A stretch of DNA of 64,000 bases from the NCBI RefSeq assembly GCF_033807715.1, contig NC_084591.1, positions 45,088,368 to 45,152,367 of the forward strand, in the 5' to 3' direction. A model generated the notes under the pieces. The model was not told where the DNA came from. It searched no databases and saw only the letters and a list, made by a program, of their open reading frames with translations. Shown here one piece after another: positions 41,746-53,020 of the stretch. The position numbers were made by a program, and so were the translations under genes. The stretch's first letter is position 1. The number at the start of each line of letters is the position of its first letter. The DNA is from Cololabis saira (lineage: Eukaryota > Chordata > Actinopteri > Beloniformes > Belonidae).

Positions 41746-43571
41746 CGATTTGACTGCTGTCATACCATTTAATGAAGGACAAAACGATAACAATCATCCC
41801 ATAGATATGGGCCAGTAGGGCCCTACTCTACCTACTAGTAGGCGCAGGAGGCTGTTATCGCCCCTTTCTATGGCTAACCCCATGTTAATAATGCTCAGTA
41901 GGCACAGAAGTTTTGTTATGAAGCTCATACCTCACCTCCCTTTTTTATGTATTTAGCTAGAATTTTAAAACCTGCAATAGAATTCAACGTAAAATGCCGG
42001 ATCTTGTCCATTAAAAACAATACTTTTTGGAACATAGTGTAACGACCACAGATAAGATAAGACCTTGCCCGCCTGGGCAACACATCAGCATTTGGCCGAC
42101 TGGTTATTGCAGTTGACTGGGGTCTGGGAGACTGTGGTTCGAGACATGCTCTGGGCACGACTTGTTCGCCACGGTATTTTCCTCATTGTGTTATGGTTTT
42201 CTTTTAATATCTTTAACATTTCTAAACATAAAAACACGAAAGTGTCCTTGATAATTCAATAATACAATAGGTTCATGTTAAGGACATCTGTTTTAATTAG
42301 TTCTCCTTTGATTATGACATGTTATTAATGCTCAGTAGGCACAGGAGGTTTGTTATGTGTTGTTATGAGGCCTATTTCGTGTATATTTTTGCACAGTTCA
42401 CTAACGCTTTGAGCTAGGAGGCTGAAATTCTAGACTCTGTATCAGGAGGGGACTTTCATCCACTGTGCGGAGTTTCAGATCTGTGTGACCTTCGGAAGTG
42501 TCAAAGGTCACTGCGTCTGTTGCTTTTCGGGCCTGCGAAGACTCTTTTGTGTCTTTTTTTGCATAGTTCACTAACGCTTTGAGCTAGGAGGCTGAAATTC
42601 TAGACTCTGTATCAGGAGGGGACTTTCATCCACTGTGCGGAGTTTCAGATCTGTGTGACCTTCGGAAGTGTCAAAGGTCACCGCGTCTGTTGCTTTTCGG
42701 CCTGCGAAGGCTATTTCGTGTCTTTTTTTGCATAGTTCACTAACGCTTTGAGCTAAGAGGCTGAAATTCTAGACTCTATATCAGGAGGTGACTCTCATCC
42801 ACTGTGCCGAGGTACAGACCCATGCGACCTTCGGAAGTGCCAAAGGTCACCGTGTGTGGTGCCTTTTTCGGGCCTTTTTTGTGTGTTTTTTGAATAATTC
42901 ACTAACGCTTTGAGCTGGGAGGCTGATTTCTGACTATGTTGCAATGCAGAAGGCCCTTTGCTAGGATCTTTTCGTCCCGTGGCTGTACGACTTCCACAGA
43001 GCTAGTTGGCATTGCAGAGGGTTCACAGAGTTGTGACTTGGCAAGCCCAATCTAGGCCCCATATGGAGGCCACAGGTCAAGTTTTACTTGGTTTGGTCAA
43101 ATATTGTGGCAACAGTGTCGGTTCGAATGTTGGAAAAGGTGACGTTTCAAAGCCCCACCCATCGAAAAGTACAGGTCCGATCTGCACCAAACTAACGTCT
43201 GTCTGATCAGGGGATGCCCCCAAACAACATATAAAATTGAGACTCCTAGCTAAAGGCGTTAGTAAACTATGCAAAAAAAAGACACAAAATAGGCCCAGTT
43301 CCATTAGTCAGGAGGCTCTCAGAGCTAGAGTTTTCTACAACCTCCTAACCAGCCAGAACGTTTTGGAGGAAACACTGTTGCAGAAGTCATAGAAATCTTT
43401 TTATATGTTGTTTGGGGGCATCCAAGAGACTTTTCTTTAAGTTGCGACATGATACAGGTGTGTAACGATTTCCATGCATGTACTTCAAACCGTATTGTGG
43501 GGCTTGAGGCACGACGTTTTCTAGGGGGCGCTGTTGAGCCATTAGGCCACGCCCATTAATGCAAACCATTA

Positions 43572-43811
43572 TCCATCCATCCATCCATCCATTGTCCGCC
43601 GCTTATCCGTTCCCGGGTCGCGGGGGCAGCAGCCTCAGCAGGGATGCCCAGACTTCCGTCACCCCAGACACTTCCTCCAACTCCTCCGAGGGGAGTCCGA
43701 GGTGTTCCCAGGCCAGCCGAGAGACATAGTCTCTCCAGCATGTCCTGGGTCTTCCCCGGGGTCTCCTCAGTCAGTCAGGGGTGGGACATGCCTGGCGAGG
43801 CGTCCAGGACC
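43572..43811 (-). mobile_element. Rex3 3'-end fragment in copy II
   Basis: Paralogue of 39152-39405. It lacks the short segment AACACCTCCCTAG near its internal end, so the two copies have begun to diverge. Confidence 0.85.
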
Positions 43812-44009
43812 ATTATTAGGGCCCGAGCACCTTCAGTGTGAAGGCCCTATTGTATCTGTAGGAATTTTTATTATTATTTTTTTTTTTTTTTATTCTGACA
43901 AAAGGAAAGCCTTTTTGCAACCTGATCTCACAAAAATCCGTGAAATGCCCAGGACCTCTCACCACTATTTTCCGTGGTACCAACACGGAAAGTGGTATAA
44001 TTACGTGTG

Positions 44010-47000
44010 AGCACCACGGATATCGTACCATGTAAAGTCAATGGGATCCTTGGTCGTGATATATACACGGATTATGACATTATTATTATTTATATATTAT
44101 TCTTTGTTATAGTGGCTAAATTATGTGTTTTTGTCACGCAAGGTACTGTTTTTACTGTCAGTTTGTAAAAGCACGTTTTTAACGCTGTTTTAGCAGTGTT
44201 TTATTGAGGTTTTAATGGGAGCACCACGGATATAGTACTATGCAAAGTCAATGGGATCCGTGGTCGTGATATATACACGGATTATGACATTATTATTATT
44301 TATATATCATTCTTTGTTATAGTGGCTAAATTATGCGTTTTTGTCGCGCAAGGTACTGTTTTTACTGTCAGTTTGTAAAAGCAAGTTTTTAACGCTGTTT
44401 TAGCAGTGTTTTATTGAGGTTTTAATGGGAGCACCACGGATATAGTACTATGCAAAGTCAATGGGATCCGTGGTCGTGATATATACACGGATTATAACAT
44501 TATTATTATTTATATATTATTCTTTGTTATAGTGGCTAAATTATGCGTTTTTGTCGCGCAAGGTACTGTTTGTTACTGTCAGTTTGTATGACCATGTTTT
44601 TAACGCTGTTTTAGCAGTGTTTTATTGAGGTTTTAATGGGAGCACCATCGATATAATACTATGCAAAATCAATGGGATCCGTTGTCGTGATATATACACG
44701 GATTATGACATTATTATTATTTATATATCATTCTTTGTTATAGTGGTTAAATTATGCGTTTTTGTCGCGCAAGGTACTGTTTTTACTGTCAGTTTGTAAA
44801 AGCACATTTTTAACGCTGTTTTAGCAGTGTTTTATTGAGGTTTTAATGGGAGCACCACGGATATAGTACTATGCAAAGTCAATGGGGTCCGTGGTCGTGA
44901 TATATACACGGATTATGACATTATTATTATTTATATATCATTCTTTGTTATAGTGGCTAAATTATGCGTTTTTGTCGCGCAAGGTAATGTTTTTACTGTC
45001 AGTTTGTAAAAGCACGTTTTTAACGCTGTTTTAGCAGTGTTTTATTGAGGTTTTAATGGGAGCACCACGGATATAGTACTATGCAAAGTCAATGGGAACC
45101 GTGGTCGTGATATATACACGGATTATGACATTATTATTATTTATATATCATTCTTTGTTATAGTGGCTAAATTATGCGTTTTTGTCGCGCAAGGTACTGT
45201 TTGTTACTGTCAGTTTGTATGACCATGTTTTTAACGCTGTGTTAGCAGTGTTTTATTGAGGTTTTAATGGGAGCACCATCGATATAATACTATGCAAAGT
45301 CAATGGGATCCGTGGTCGTGATATATACACGGATTATGACATTATTATTATTTATATATGATTATTTGTTATAGTGGTTAAATTATGCGTTTTTGTCGCG
45401 CAAGGCACTGTTTTTACTGTCAGTTTGTAAAAGCACGTTTTTAACGCTGTTTTAGCAGGGTTTTATTGAGGTTTTAATGGGAGAACCACGGATATAGTAC
45501 TATGCAAAGTCAATGGTGTCCGTGGTCGTGATATATACACGGATTATGACATTATTATTATTTATATATCATTCTTTGTTATAGTGGCTAAATTATGCGT
45601 TTTTGTCGCGCAAGGTAATGTTTTTACTGTCAGTTTGTAAAAGCACGTTTTTAACGCTGTTTTAGCAGTGTTTTATTGAGGTTTTAATGGGAGCACCACG
45701 GATATAGTACTATGCAAAGTCAATGGGAACCGTGGTCGTGATATATACACGGATTATGACATTATTATTATTTATATATCATTCTTTGTTATAGTGGCTA
45801 AATTATGCGTTTTTGTCGCGCAAGGTACTGTTTGTTACTGTCAGTTTGTATGACCATGTTTTTAACGCTGTGTTAGCAGTGTTTTATTGAGGTTTTAATG
45901 GGAGCACCATCGATATAATACTATGCAAAGTCAATGGGATCCGTGGTCGTGATATATACACGGATTATGACATTATTATTATTTATATATGATTATTTGT
46001 TATAGTGGTTAAATTATGCGTTTTTGTCGCGCAAGGCACTGTTTTTACTGTCAGTTTGTAAAAGCACGTTTTTAACGCTGTTTTAGCAGTGTTTTATTGA
46101 GGTTTTAATGGGAGAACCACGGATATAGTACTATGCAAAGTCAATGGGGTCCGTGGTCGTGATATATACACGGATTATGACATTATTATTATTTATATAT
46201 CATTCTTTTTTATAGTGGCTAAATTATGCGTTTTTGTCGCGCAAGGTACTGTTTTTACTGTCAGTTTGTAAAAGCACGTTTTTAACGCTGTTTTAGCAGT
46301 GTTTTATTGAGGTTTTAATGGGAGCACCACGGATATAGTACCATGCAAAGTCAATGGGATCCGTGGTCGTGATATATACACGGATTATGACATTATTATT
46401 ATTTATATATCATTCTTTGTTATAGTGGCTAAATTATGCGTTTTTGTCGCGCAAGGTACTGTTTTTACTGTCAGTTTGTAAAAGCACGTTTTTAACGCTG
46501 TTTTAGCAGTGTTTTATTGAGGTTTTAATGGGAGCACCACGGATATAGTACTATGCAAAGTCAATGGGATCCGTGGTCGTGATATATACACGGATTATGG
46601 CATTATTATTATTTATATATCATTCTTTGTAATAGTGGCTAAATTATGCGTTTTTGTCGCGCAAGGTACTGTTTTTACTGTCAGTTTGTAAAAGCACGTT
46701 TTTAACGCTGTTTTAGCAGTGTTTTATTGAGGTTTTAATGGGAGCACCACGGATATAGTACTATGCAAAGTCAATGGGATCCGTGGTCGTGATATATACA
46801 CGGATTATAAAATTATTATTATTTATATATTATTCTTTGTTATAGTGGCTAAATTATGCGTTTTTGTCGCGCAAGGTACTGTTTGTTACTGTCAGTTTCT
46901 ATGACCATGTTTTTAACGCTGTTTTAGCAGTGTTTTATTGAGGTTTTAATGGGAGCACTATCGATATAATACTATGCAAAGTCAATGGGATCCGTGGTCG

Positions 47001-48265
47001 TGATATATACACGGATTATGACATTATTATCATTTATATATCATTCTTTGTTATAGTGGTTAAATTATGCGTTTTTGTCGCGCAAGGTACTGTTTTTACT
47101 GTCAGTTTGTAAAAGCACGTTTTTAACGCTGTTTTAGCAGTGTTTTATTGAGGGTTTTAATGGGAGCACCACGGATATAGTACTATGCAAAGTCAATGGG
47201 GTCCGTGGTCGTGATATATACACGGATTATGACATTATTATTATTTATATATCATTCTTTGTTATAGTGGCTAAATTATGCGTTTTTGTCGCGCAAGGTA
47301 CTGTTTTTACTGTCAGTTTGTAAAAGCATGTTTTTAACGCTGTTTTAGCAGTGTTTTATTGAGGTTTTAATGGGAGCACCACGGATATAGTACTATGCAA
47401 AGTCAATGGGATCCGTGGTCGTGATATATACACGGATTATGACATTATTATTATTTATATATCATTCATTGTTATAGTGGCTAAATTATGCATTTTTGTC
47501 GCGCAAGGTACTGTTTTTACTGTCAGTTTGTAAAAGCACGTTTTTAACGCTGTTTTAGCAGTGTTTTATTGAGGTTTTAATGGGAGCACCACGGATATAG
47601 TACTATGCAAAGTCAATGGGATCCGTGGTCGTGATATATACACGGATTATAACATTATTATTATTTATATATTATTCTTTGTTATAGTGGCTAAATTATG
47701 CGTTTTTGTCGCGCAAGGTACTGTTTGTTACTGTCAGTTTGTATGACCATGTTTTTAACGCTGTTTTAGCAGTGTTTTATTGAGGTTTTAATGGGAGCAC
47801 CATCGATATAATACTATGCAAAGTCAATGGGATCCGTGGTCGTGATATATACACGGAATATGACATTATTATTATTTATATATCATTCTTTGTTATAGTG
47901 GTTAAATTTTGCGTTTTTGTCGCGCAAGGTACTGTTTTTACTGTCAGTTTGTAAAAGCACGTTTTTAACGCTGTTTTAGCAGTGTTTTAATGATGTTTTA
48001 ATGTGAACACCACGGATATTGTACTATGCGAAATCAATGGGATCCGTGGTCGTGATATGTACACGGATTATGACATTATTATTATTTACATATTATTCTT
48101 TGTTATGGTGGATAAATTATGAGTTTTTGTCGCGCAAGGTAATGTTTGTTACTGTCAGTTTGTAAAAGCATGTTTTTAACGCTGTTTTAGCAGTGTTTTA
48201 TTGAGGTTTTAATGGGAGCACCACGGATATAGTACTATGCGAAGTCAATGGGATCCGTCACTCGA
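44010..48265 (+). repeat. ~210-bp satellite array II (about 20 units, higher-order structure)
   Basis: Same monomer as array I. Variants such as CATCGATATAAT, GGGGTCC, GGGAACC and the TTTGTTACTG/ATGACCATG type recur in fixed order. The three-unit block of 631 bp at about 44851-45481 is repeated nearly exactly at 45482-46112, and later the order changes to four-unit blocks (46323-47164 and 47165-48005). The last unit breaks into GGGATCCGTCACTCGATTTG, as in array I. Confidence 0.97.
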
Positions 48266-48730
48266 TTTGACTGCTGTCATACCATTGAATGAAGGACAAA
48301 ACGATAACAATCATTCCATAGATATGGGCCAGTAGGGCCCTACTCTACCTACTAGTAGGCGCAGGAGGCTGTTATCGCCCCTTTCTATGGCTAACCCCAT
48401 GTTATTAATGCTCAGTAGGCACAGAAGTTTTGTTATGAAGCTCATACCTCACCTCCCTTTTTTATGTATTTAGCTAGAATTTTAAAACCTGCAATAGAAT
48501 TCAACGTAAAATGCCGGATCTTGTCCATTAAAAACAATACTTTTTGGAACATAGTGTAACGACCACAGATAAGATAAGACCTTGCCCGCCTGGGCAACAC
48601 ATCAGCATTTGGCCGACTGGTTATTGCAGTTGACTGGGGTCTGGGAGACTGTGGTTCGAGACATGCTCTGGGCACGACTTGTTCGCCACGGTATTTTCCT
48701 CATTGTGTTATGGTTTTCTTTTAATATCTT

Positions 48731-49317
48731 TAACATTTCTAAACACAAAAACACGAAAGTGTCCTTGATAATTCAATAATACAATAGGTTCATGTTAAGG
48801 ACATCCGTTTTAATTAGTTCTCCTTTGATTATGACATGTTATTAATGCTCAGTAGGCACAGGAGGTTTGTTATGTGTTGTTATGAGGCCTATTTCGTGTA
48901 TATTTTTGCACAGTTCACTAACGCTTTGAGCTAGGAGGCTGAAATTCTAGACTCTGTATCAGGAGGGGACTTTCATCCACTGTGCGGAGTTTCAGATCTG
49001 TGTGACCTTCGGAAGTGTCAAAGGTCACCGCGTCTGTTGCTTTTCGGGCCTGAGAAGACTCTTTTGTTTCTTTTTTTGCATAGTTCACTAACGCTTTGAG
49101 CTAGGAGGCTGAAATTCTAGACTCTGTATCAGGAGGGGACTTTCATCCACTGTGCGGAGTTTCAGATCTGTGTGACCTTCAGAAGTGTCAAAGGTCACCG
49201 CGTCTGTTGCTTTTCGGCCTGCGAAGACTATTTCGTGTCTTTTTTTGCATAGTTCACTAACGCTTTGAGCTAAGAGGCTGAAATTCTAGACTCTGTATCA
49301 GGAGGTGACTCTCATCC
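48731..49317 (+). repeat. Macro-tandem duplication, copy III (truncated)
   Basis: Repeats the head and three ~170-bp repeats of copies I and II, then stops within CTCATCCACC, where an inverted satellite head follows. Confidence 0.9.
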
Positions 49318-49570
49318 ACCTCGGATCCCATTGACATTGCATAGTACTATATCCGTGGTGGTCACACGGAATTATACTGTACCACTTTCCGTGTTGGTAC
49401 CACGGAAAATAGGTCGTGGGCATTATCCGTGTATATATCACGACCATGGATCCTATTGACTTTGCATAGTACTATATCCGTGGTGGTCACACGGAATTAT
49501 ACCACTTTCCGTGTTGGTACCACGGAAAATAGGTCGTGGGCATTTCACGGATTTTTGTGAGATCAGGTTG
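49318..49570 (-). repeat. Inverted satellite heads closing the macro-repeat
   Basis: Two copies, about 120 bp each, of the reverse complement of the region before the arrays: GATCCCATTGACATTGCATA, GTGTTGGTACCACGGAAAAT, ATTTTTGTGAGATCAGG. On the plus strand the direct version occurs at about 39500-39650 and 43920-44060. This gives the array region inverted ends, as in a DNA transposon whose interior has become a satellite. Confidence 0.85.
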
Positions 49571-50248
49571 TTTTGGTCATTATTCAGTTTTTAAAGCCTG
49601 ATATGCTTCAGCTCCTCACACACAGACAACAGACTTGTTCAGTTTTGTACAGTGTTGATGGATCTTGTCTGACTTCAGCTCTTTGGTACAAAATGAAACA
49701 GCAGAGTTCTCTTGATGTAAGACTTTTTACCATCAAATATATAATATTATATCAAGAATGAATTTGTCTGATCTGTTCTCGTCCCTTCACGGGTTTCTGA
49801 CAAATCCAGTGATGGTAAAAGTTCTTGTCTTCAGTTTTTAACTGTATTCAGCATCATATTTTAGCCCAGAGATTGACGACCCACCACAACAATGATCCTT
49901 GTCTTTTATGTTGATTGGTGGATTATTTTGAGCTGAAAGGTTACAGTATGTGAAGGTCAGTGATGTTTTATTAAATGTTATTTTATGTGATTTATCAATA
50001 TTTTTATTTGTTTGATAAAACAAAGATATATATTTTTATATATTTTTTTTTATTTTAGAATATTTTTTAGAAATATTTTAATTGACAATCAGTTGATCAT
50101 TATCCACAGGTTGATGCTGTTTGTAAAAAGTCCATCAGTGTCTGTATTTTTTTTCAAACGTCATATATTCAAAGTTGATAACACTTTTATGAAAATGTTT
50201 TATCTTATTTTATTGAATCTGTTCTGAGTTCTTTATTTGTCTGCAGGT
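49571..50248. other. No gene recognised
   Basis: AT-rich sequence with no supported frame, no RSS pair that would mark a D or J segment, and no recognised repeat. Confidence 0.35.
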
Positions 50249-50250
50249 AT

Positions 50251-50698
50251 AGAGGGTATGCAATGACGTCACTTCCCCACTGGATGAGCCCCCTTACTTG
50301 CTCTGAATGGCAAAAACGGCTGCAACTAGTGGAGAAGATGGGATAACAGCCGATTATTGGCTTAAATTAAAGGCAGTTGGACTTGACAGTGACCCGTACA
50401 GTTACCCCAAGAACCAGTGGTCCATGGACATTAATATTTGGCCACCAATCCAGTTTCCTAATATTTATATGTACTTAATTTCTACGCCGGGGAAATACAC
50501 GAAGCAAAGCTTGAAGGCATACAAAAGTCTTGACGCTTGGTCCTACTTCAAGGCAGAATTTTTTGGTGAAATTAAAGTGATGAGGACACTGAACTTTATG
50601 ACTTGACCGTTTAACGTTAGCTACCCAAAAATCCAACATTACCTGGTACAAAATGGGAATGGTGAAGCCGCATCTATGACGTCATGCGCATTCCCTCT
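50251..50698. mobile_element. Short DNA transposon derivative (AGAGGGTATGC ends, AT target)
   Basis: Left AGAGGGTATGCAATGACGTC (50251 onward) is matched in inverse by ATGACGTCATGCGCATTCCC followed by TCT ending 50698. The dinucleotide AT lies on each side (50249-50250, 50699-50700). The 448-bp element carries one exon-like open frame. End sequence, AT duplication and the internal frame together fit an internally deleted ISL2EU-type element. The class assignment is inference. Confidence 0.72.
50307..50606 (+). pseudogene. Partial ORF, N-terminal part of a transposon-borne YqaJ/SWIM-like protein
   Basis: A 99-codon frame starting MAKTAATSGEDGITADYWLK with the stretch WPPIQFPNIYMYLI, then TPGKYTKQSLKAYKSLDAWS. 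AYKSL-D/E-A-x-x-YF preceded by a PDIY-x-YLI pattern is a motif I associate with the N-terminal part of large fish and invertebrate proteins that carry a SWIM zinc finger and a YqaJ exonuclease domain, often the accessory protein of ISL2EU transposons. Neither domain is present here. The frame ends soon after and the right end of the element follows within 100 bp. It is therefore a remnant exon. The match is from memory and moderately sure. Confidence 0.5.
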
Positions 50699-50994
50699 AT
50701 GGACTAATCACTGTAAAATACAAGGTCTGGCTTCCAGGTCTTGTTGATGTGTGTGGCAAAGTTACAAGCGCAGCATTAAATAACCTGAATGACCTTTTTA
50801 AAGCCAGAAGTTTGAAGAAAGCCTCTTTTATTCTGATCGATGTCACCGACTTTTTAATAAGTTTGCGTCTCTTCCTTCCAGTCACAGATGTAGGGTGCTG
50901 AGGTTCTGAAACAACAGAATTAAGAGCTCATTTGTCCCAGTTGTTTTCTCTGTGTCATCAGTACATGTTGTCTACTGCTGTCTGTGAAACAAAT

Positions 50995-51698
50995 GGCGCT
51001 TTTACACTAGTACCTACTCAGCGCGACTCCACTCGCCTTGCCCTCGTTTATTTTTAAACACCCAGATGAGAAGTAGGAGGTTGGAGTGAAGCTGCTGTGA
51101 CGTATTTGATTGTGTGATCTAAATGAAGAAGACAACAACACTAAAGATGTAGAACCTGGAGGAGATGATAGATGTGCCGCTGGGTCTGTGGCTTGTGTTC
51201 GATATCAAGTTAAAAAATGAGGGTGAAAGAACCTTCAAGCGGCAATGTTTTTTTTTTTTAGTTTGTCTTGGCGCTGCTGAAAAGTCAGCTGGAGCCGTGA
51301 GCAGCTATGAAGTGACAGAGCTCCTGGTAGATCTGGTCGTTCCTTATCGCCCGTCTACACCCCTTTTTAATTCTCTCCTCAGCCACCAGGTTTATGAACG
51401 TCTGCACCTCAGAGTTGGATCACCAAACAGACTTTTGTGCTGCCATTGCCTGTTGAATAAAATTAACAAGAAGCCACGAGCCGATCTTCCTGATTTCCGC
51501 CTCCTGACTCAGAGGTCTGACTCCTACCCCCCGACCAATCGGTGGCCTGTAGTGTGATGACGTCAGATACAGCCGACTCAGCCGCTTAGAACCTCAGCAG
51601 AATAGATACAGAAAAGTATCTACTCGCCTATTGGGAAAGCGCAAAACCGAGGCGAGGCGAGTCCAGTCGGGCTGAGTAGGTAGTAGTGTAAAAGCACC
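50995..51698. mobile_element. MITE with ~45-bp TIRs (GGTGCTTTTACACTA...)
   Basis: Left GGCGCTTTTACACTAGTACC then TACTCAGCGCGACTCCACTC pairs with the right end AGTCGGGCTGAGTAGGTAGT and AGTGTAAAAGCACC (ending 51698), about 45 bases with a few mismatches. A 130-codon frame inside (51165-51557) ends within the element and shows no known domain. No matching target duplication could be read, so the superfamily (hAT-like suspected) is open. Confidence 0.78.
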
Positions 51699-52475
51699 AA
51701 AAGTGTCTCCTTGGGGATGTTAAAGATATTTCTGATTGTGAATTACAGGACAGAGGGGTTGAGTCTCCTGCTCTGTGGACCTGACTCTGAGGAGATGAGG
51801 GTCCGACCTCGAGCAGCTGAAAGAAACAGAGTTCAGATTACAGCAGAAATTTCTCAGGTGGATACAAACTTCACTCACCTGCAAAGAGAGCCAAGAGGAA
51901 GAAACTTTGTCTAACTGTGAGGTTGAAAACTGAGACTGCAGCTGTAAATGCTGATCTGACTGATACATCATGAAAAGACAGGAAGAGGTGGAGAATCTAG
52001 ATTTAGAGTTTTATTGTCTAAAACTTTGGAGATTTAGTGATGAAGAGCAACTCGTGATTGAGAGAAAGAGTATGATGTAAACAATGTTAATGTGTTTTTG
52101 GTGTTTGAACAGTTTATGTTTAAGTACATGAGCCAGAAGAGAGAGATGCTGAACCTGTAATTGTTTTGAAATATTTGAATGGTCTTCTCTTAAATAAATA
52201 AAGCTCCCAACAGTTTTGGGGGACAGATAATCGCAGTAGTGATTACTACTATTATACTAGTCTTGATTCAGTTTTAGAGACCTGAAATGGTTGCTGTTTG
52301 TGTCTCTGCCTGTTCCCGTTTCTGTTTTGTTTGTTTGTTTTCTCTATTGCAGATTCAAAAAGCATGCCCGTTGTGTGTTTTCCTTAAAATGCATATATAT
52401 GCTTTAAGTTGGTATTAACCAGTAACATATATGCAGACAAGTGAAAAAATAAAAAATACATAAATAAATACTGCA
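51699..52475. other. Intergenic DNA 3' of the 52.5-kb IGHV
   Basis: No gene recognised. Parts near 52080-52150 (TTTGAACAGTTTATGTTTAA, GAGCCAGAAGAGAGAGATGC) recur near 60085-60245 beside the 60.3-kb IGHV, showing that flanking DNA was duplicated with the V genes. Confidence 0.6.
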
Positions 52476-52514
52476 GGTTTTTGTACAGCTGCTCAGTCAG
52501 CTTGAGTCACTGTG
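52476..52514 (-). other. Recombination signal sequence (23-bp spacer) of the 52.5-kb IGHV
   Basis: Heptamer CACAGTG at 52508-52514 and nonamer ACAAAAACC at 52476-52484 on the minus strand, separated by exactly 23 bases. Both are consensus. Confidence 0.94.
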
Positions 52515-52942
52515 GGTCACGAGCGCAATAATAAACAGCAGAGTCTTCAGTCTTCAGACTGTTCATCTGCAGATACACCTGCTGTCTGTTATCGTCTCTG
52601 GAGATGGTGAAACGGCCTTGAACTGACTGAGAGTAGTAGATGTTAGTGCTTGCAACCCACTCCAGTCCTTGTCCAGGAGCCTGTCTGATCCAGGCCATGT
52701 AGTAGCCGCTGATTGCCAATCCAGAGGCTGTACAGGTCAGTCTGTGTGAGTCTCCAGGTCTTTTAACCACTGATTCAGACTCTGTCAGAGTCTGACCATC
52801 AACACCTGAAAAACCAAGAAAGACATACATAGCATGCATGACATTAGTTGCAAAAATTATGTTTGTAAGATTAAGATCAGTGAAAATCTTCACCTGAGCT
52901 GCAGATAGTTAAAAGCAGCAGAACTGATCTATAATCCATCAT
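52515..52942 (-). CDS. IGHV: IGHV segment, family B (apparently functional)
   Basis: Variable segment of an immunoglobulin heavy chain. The leader exon is 52894-52942 ([16 protein letters not shown], donor GTGAAG). The V exon is 52515-52805 (acceptor TTTTTCAG, 291 bp). The mature frame starts [19 protein letters not shown] and has the first cysteine in [11 protein letters not shown]1 region [10 protein letters not shown], the [14 protein letters not shown] core, a short CDR2 (STNIYYSQ), then [20 protein letters not shown] and YYCARD at the RSS. No stop or frameshift is seen. Its 5' side (leader, intron, promoter) is nearly identical to the 60.3-kb gene, while its 3' side matches the 55.1-kb gene. 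It is two codons shorter in CDR2 than the 60.3-kb gene. Confidence 0.94.
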
Positions 52943-53012
52943 GTTAACCTGAACGTCCACAGTTCTCTGTCATCATCGCTGCAGTCACATAAGTACAGGT
53001 GGAAGTTTTCAC

Positions 53013-53020
53013 ATTTACAT
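53013..53020 (-). promoter_or_regulatory. Octamer-like element of the 52.5-kb IGHV
   Basis: ATGTAAAT on the minus strand, one mismatch to ATGCAAAT, at the same distance from the leader as the octamer-like ATGCAAAC of the 55.1-kb gene (about 55596-55603). Both are followed upstream by the same ACTCCTCCTCA text. Confidence 0.5.

Larger units (their letters stand above)
37605..42212 (+). repeat. Macro-tandem duplication, copy I (4.6 kb)
   Basis: Starts at TAACATTTCTAAACACAAAA, which recurs at 42213 and 48731. Order inside: 165-bp head, the 37770-38136 insertion, ~170-bp repeats, a unique-looking ~900-bp module, a Rex3 3' fragment (39152-39405), the AGGGCCC hairpin head, a ~210-bp satellite array (about 39590-41745), then a tail with GTAGGGCCCTACTCTACCTA and a segment ending TTTTAATATC. 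Copy II has the same order with small sequence differences. No protein-coding gene is supported. Confidence 0.9.
42213..48730 (+). repeat. Macro-tandem duplication, copy II (6.5 kb)
   Basis: Same module order as copy I without the 37770 insertion, and with a satellite array about twice as long. It includes four ~170-bp repeats (near 42399, 42569, 42738, 42897), the 23-bp inverted pair (43213-43235 and 43400-43422), the Rex3 fragment (43572-43811), the hairpin head (about 43817-43850) and the tail (48270-48730). Confidence 0.9.

Noticed and set aside
38587..44031. Small frames shared by both macro-copies (for example MALQRVHRVVTWQAQSRPHM at 38587 and 43006)
   Set aside because: Identity is due to the recent duplication of the whole block. 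No coding signature was seen beyond that.
49571..50248. IGH D or J segments
   Set aside because: No 12- or 23-spaced heptamer-nonamer pairs and no WGxG motif were found.
51165..51557. 130-codon frame between 51.2 and 51.6 kb
   Set aside because: It is contained in a MITE and overlaps its internal sequence. No recognisable domain.
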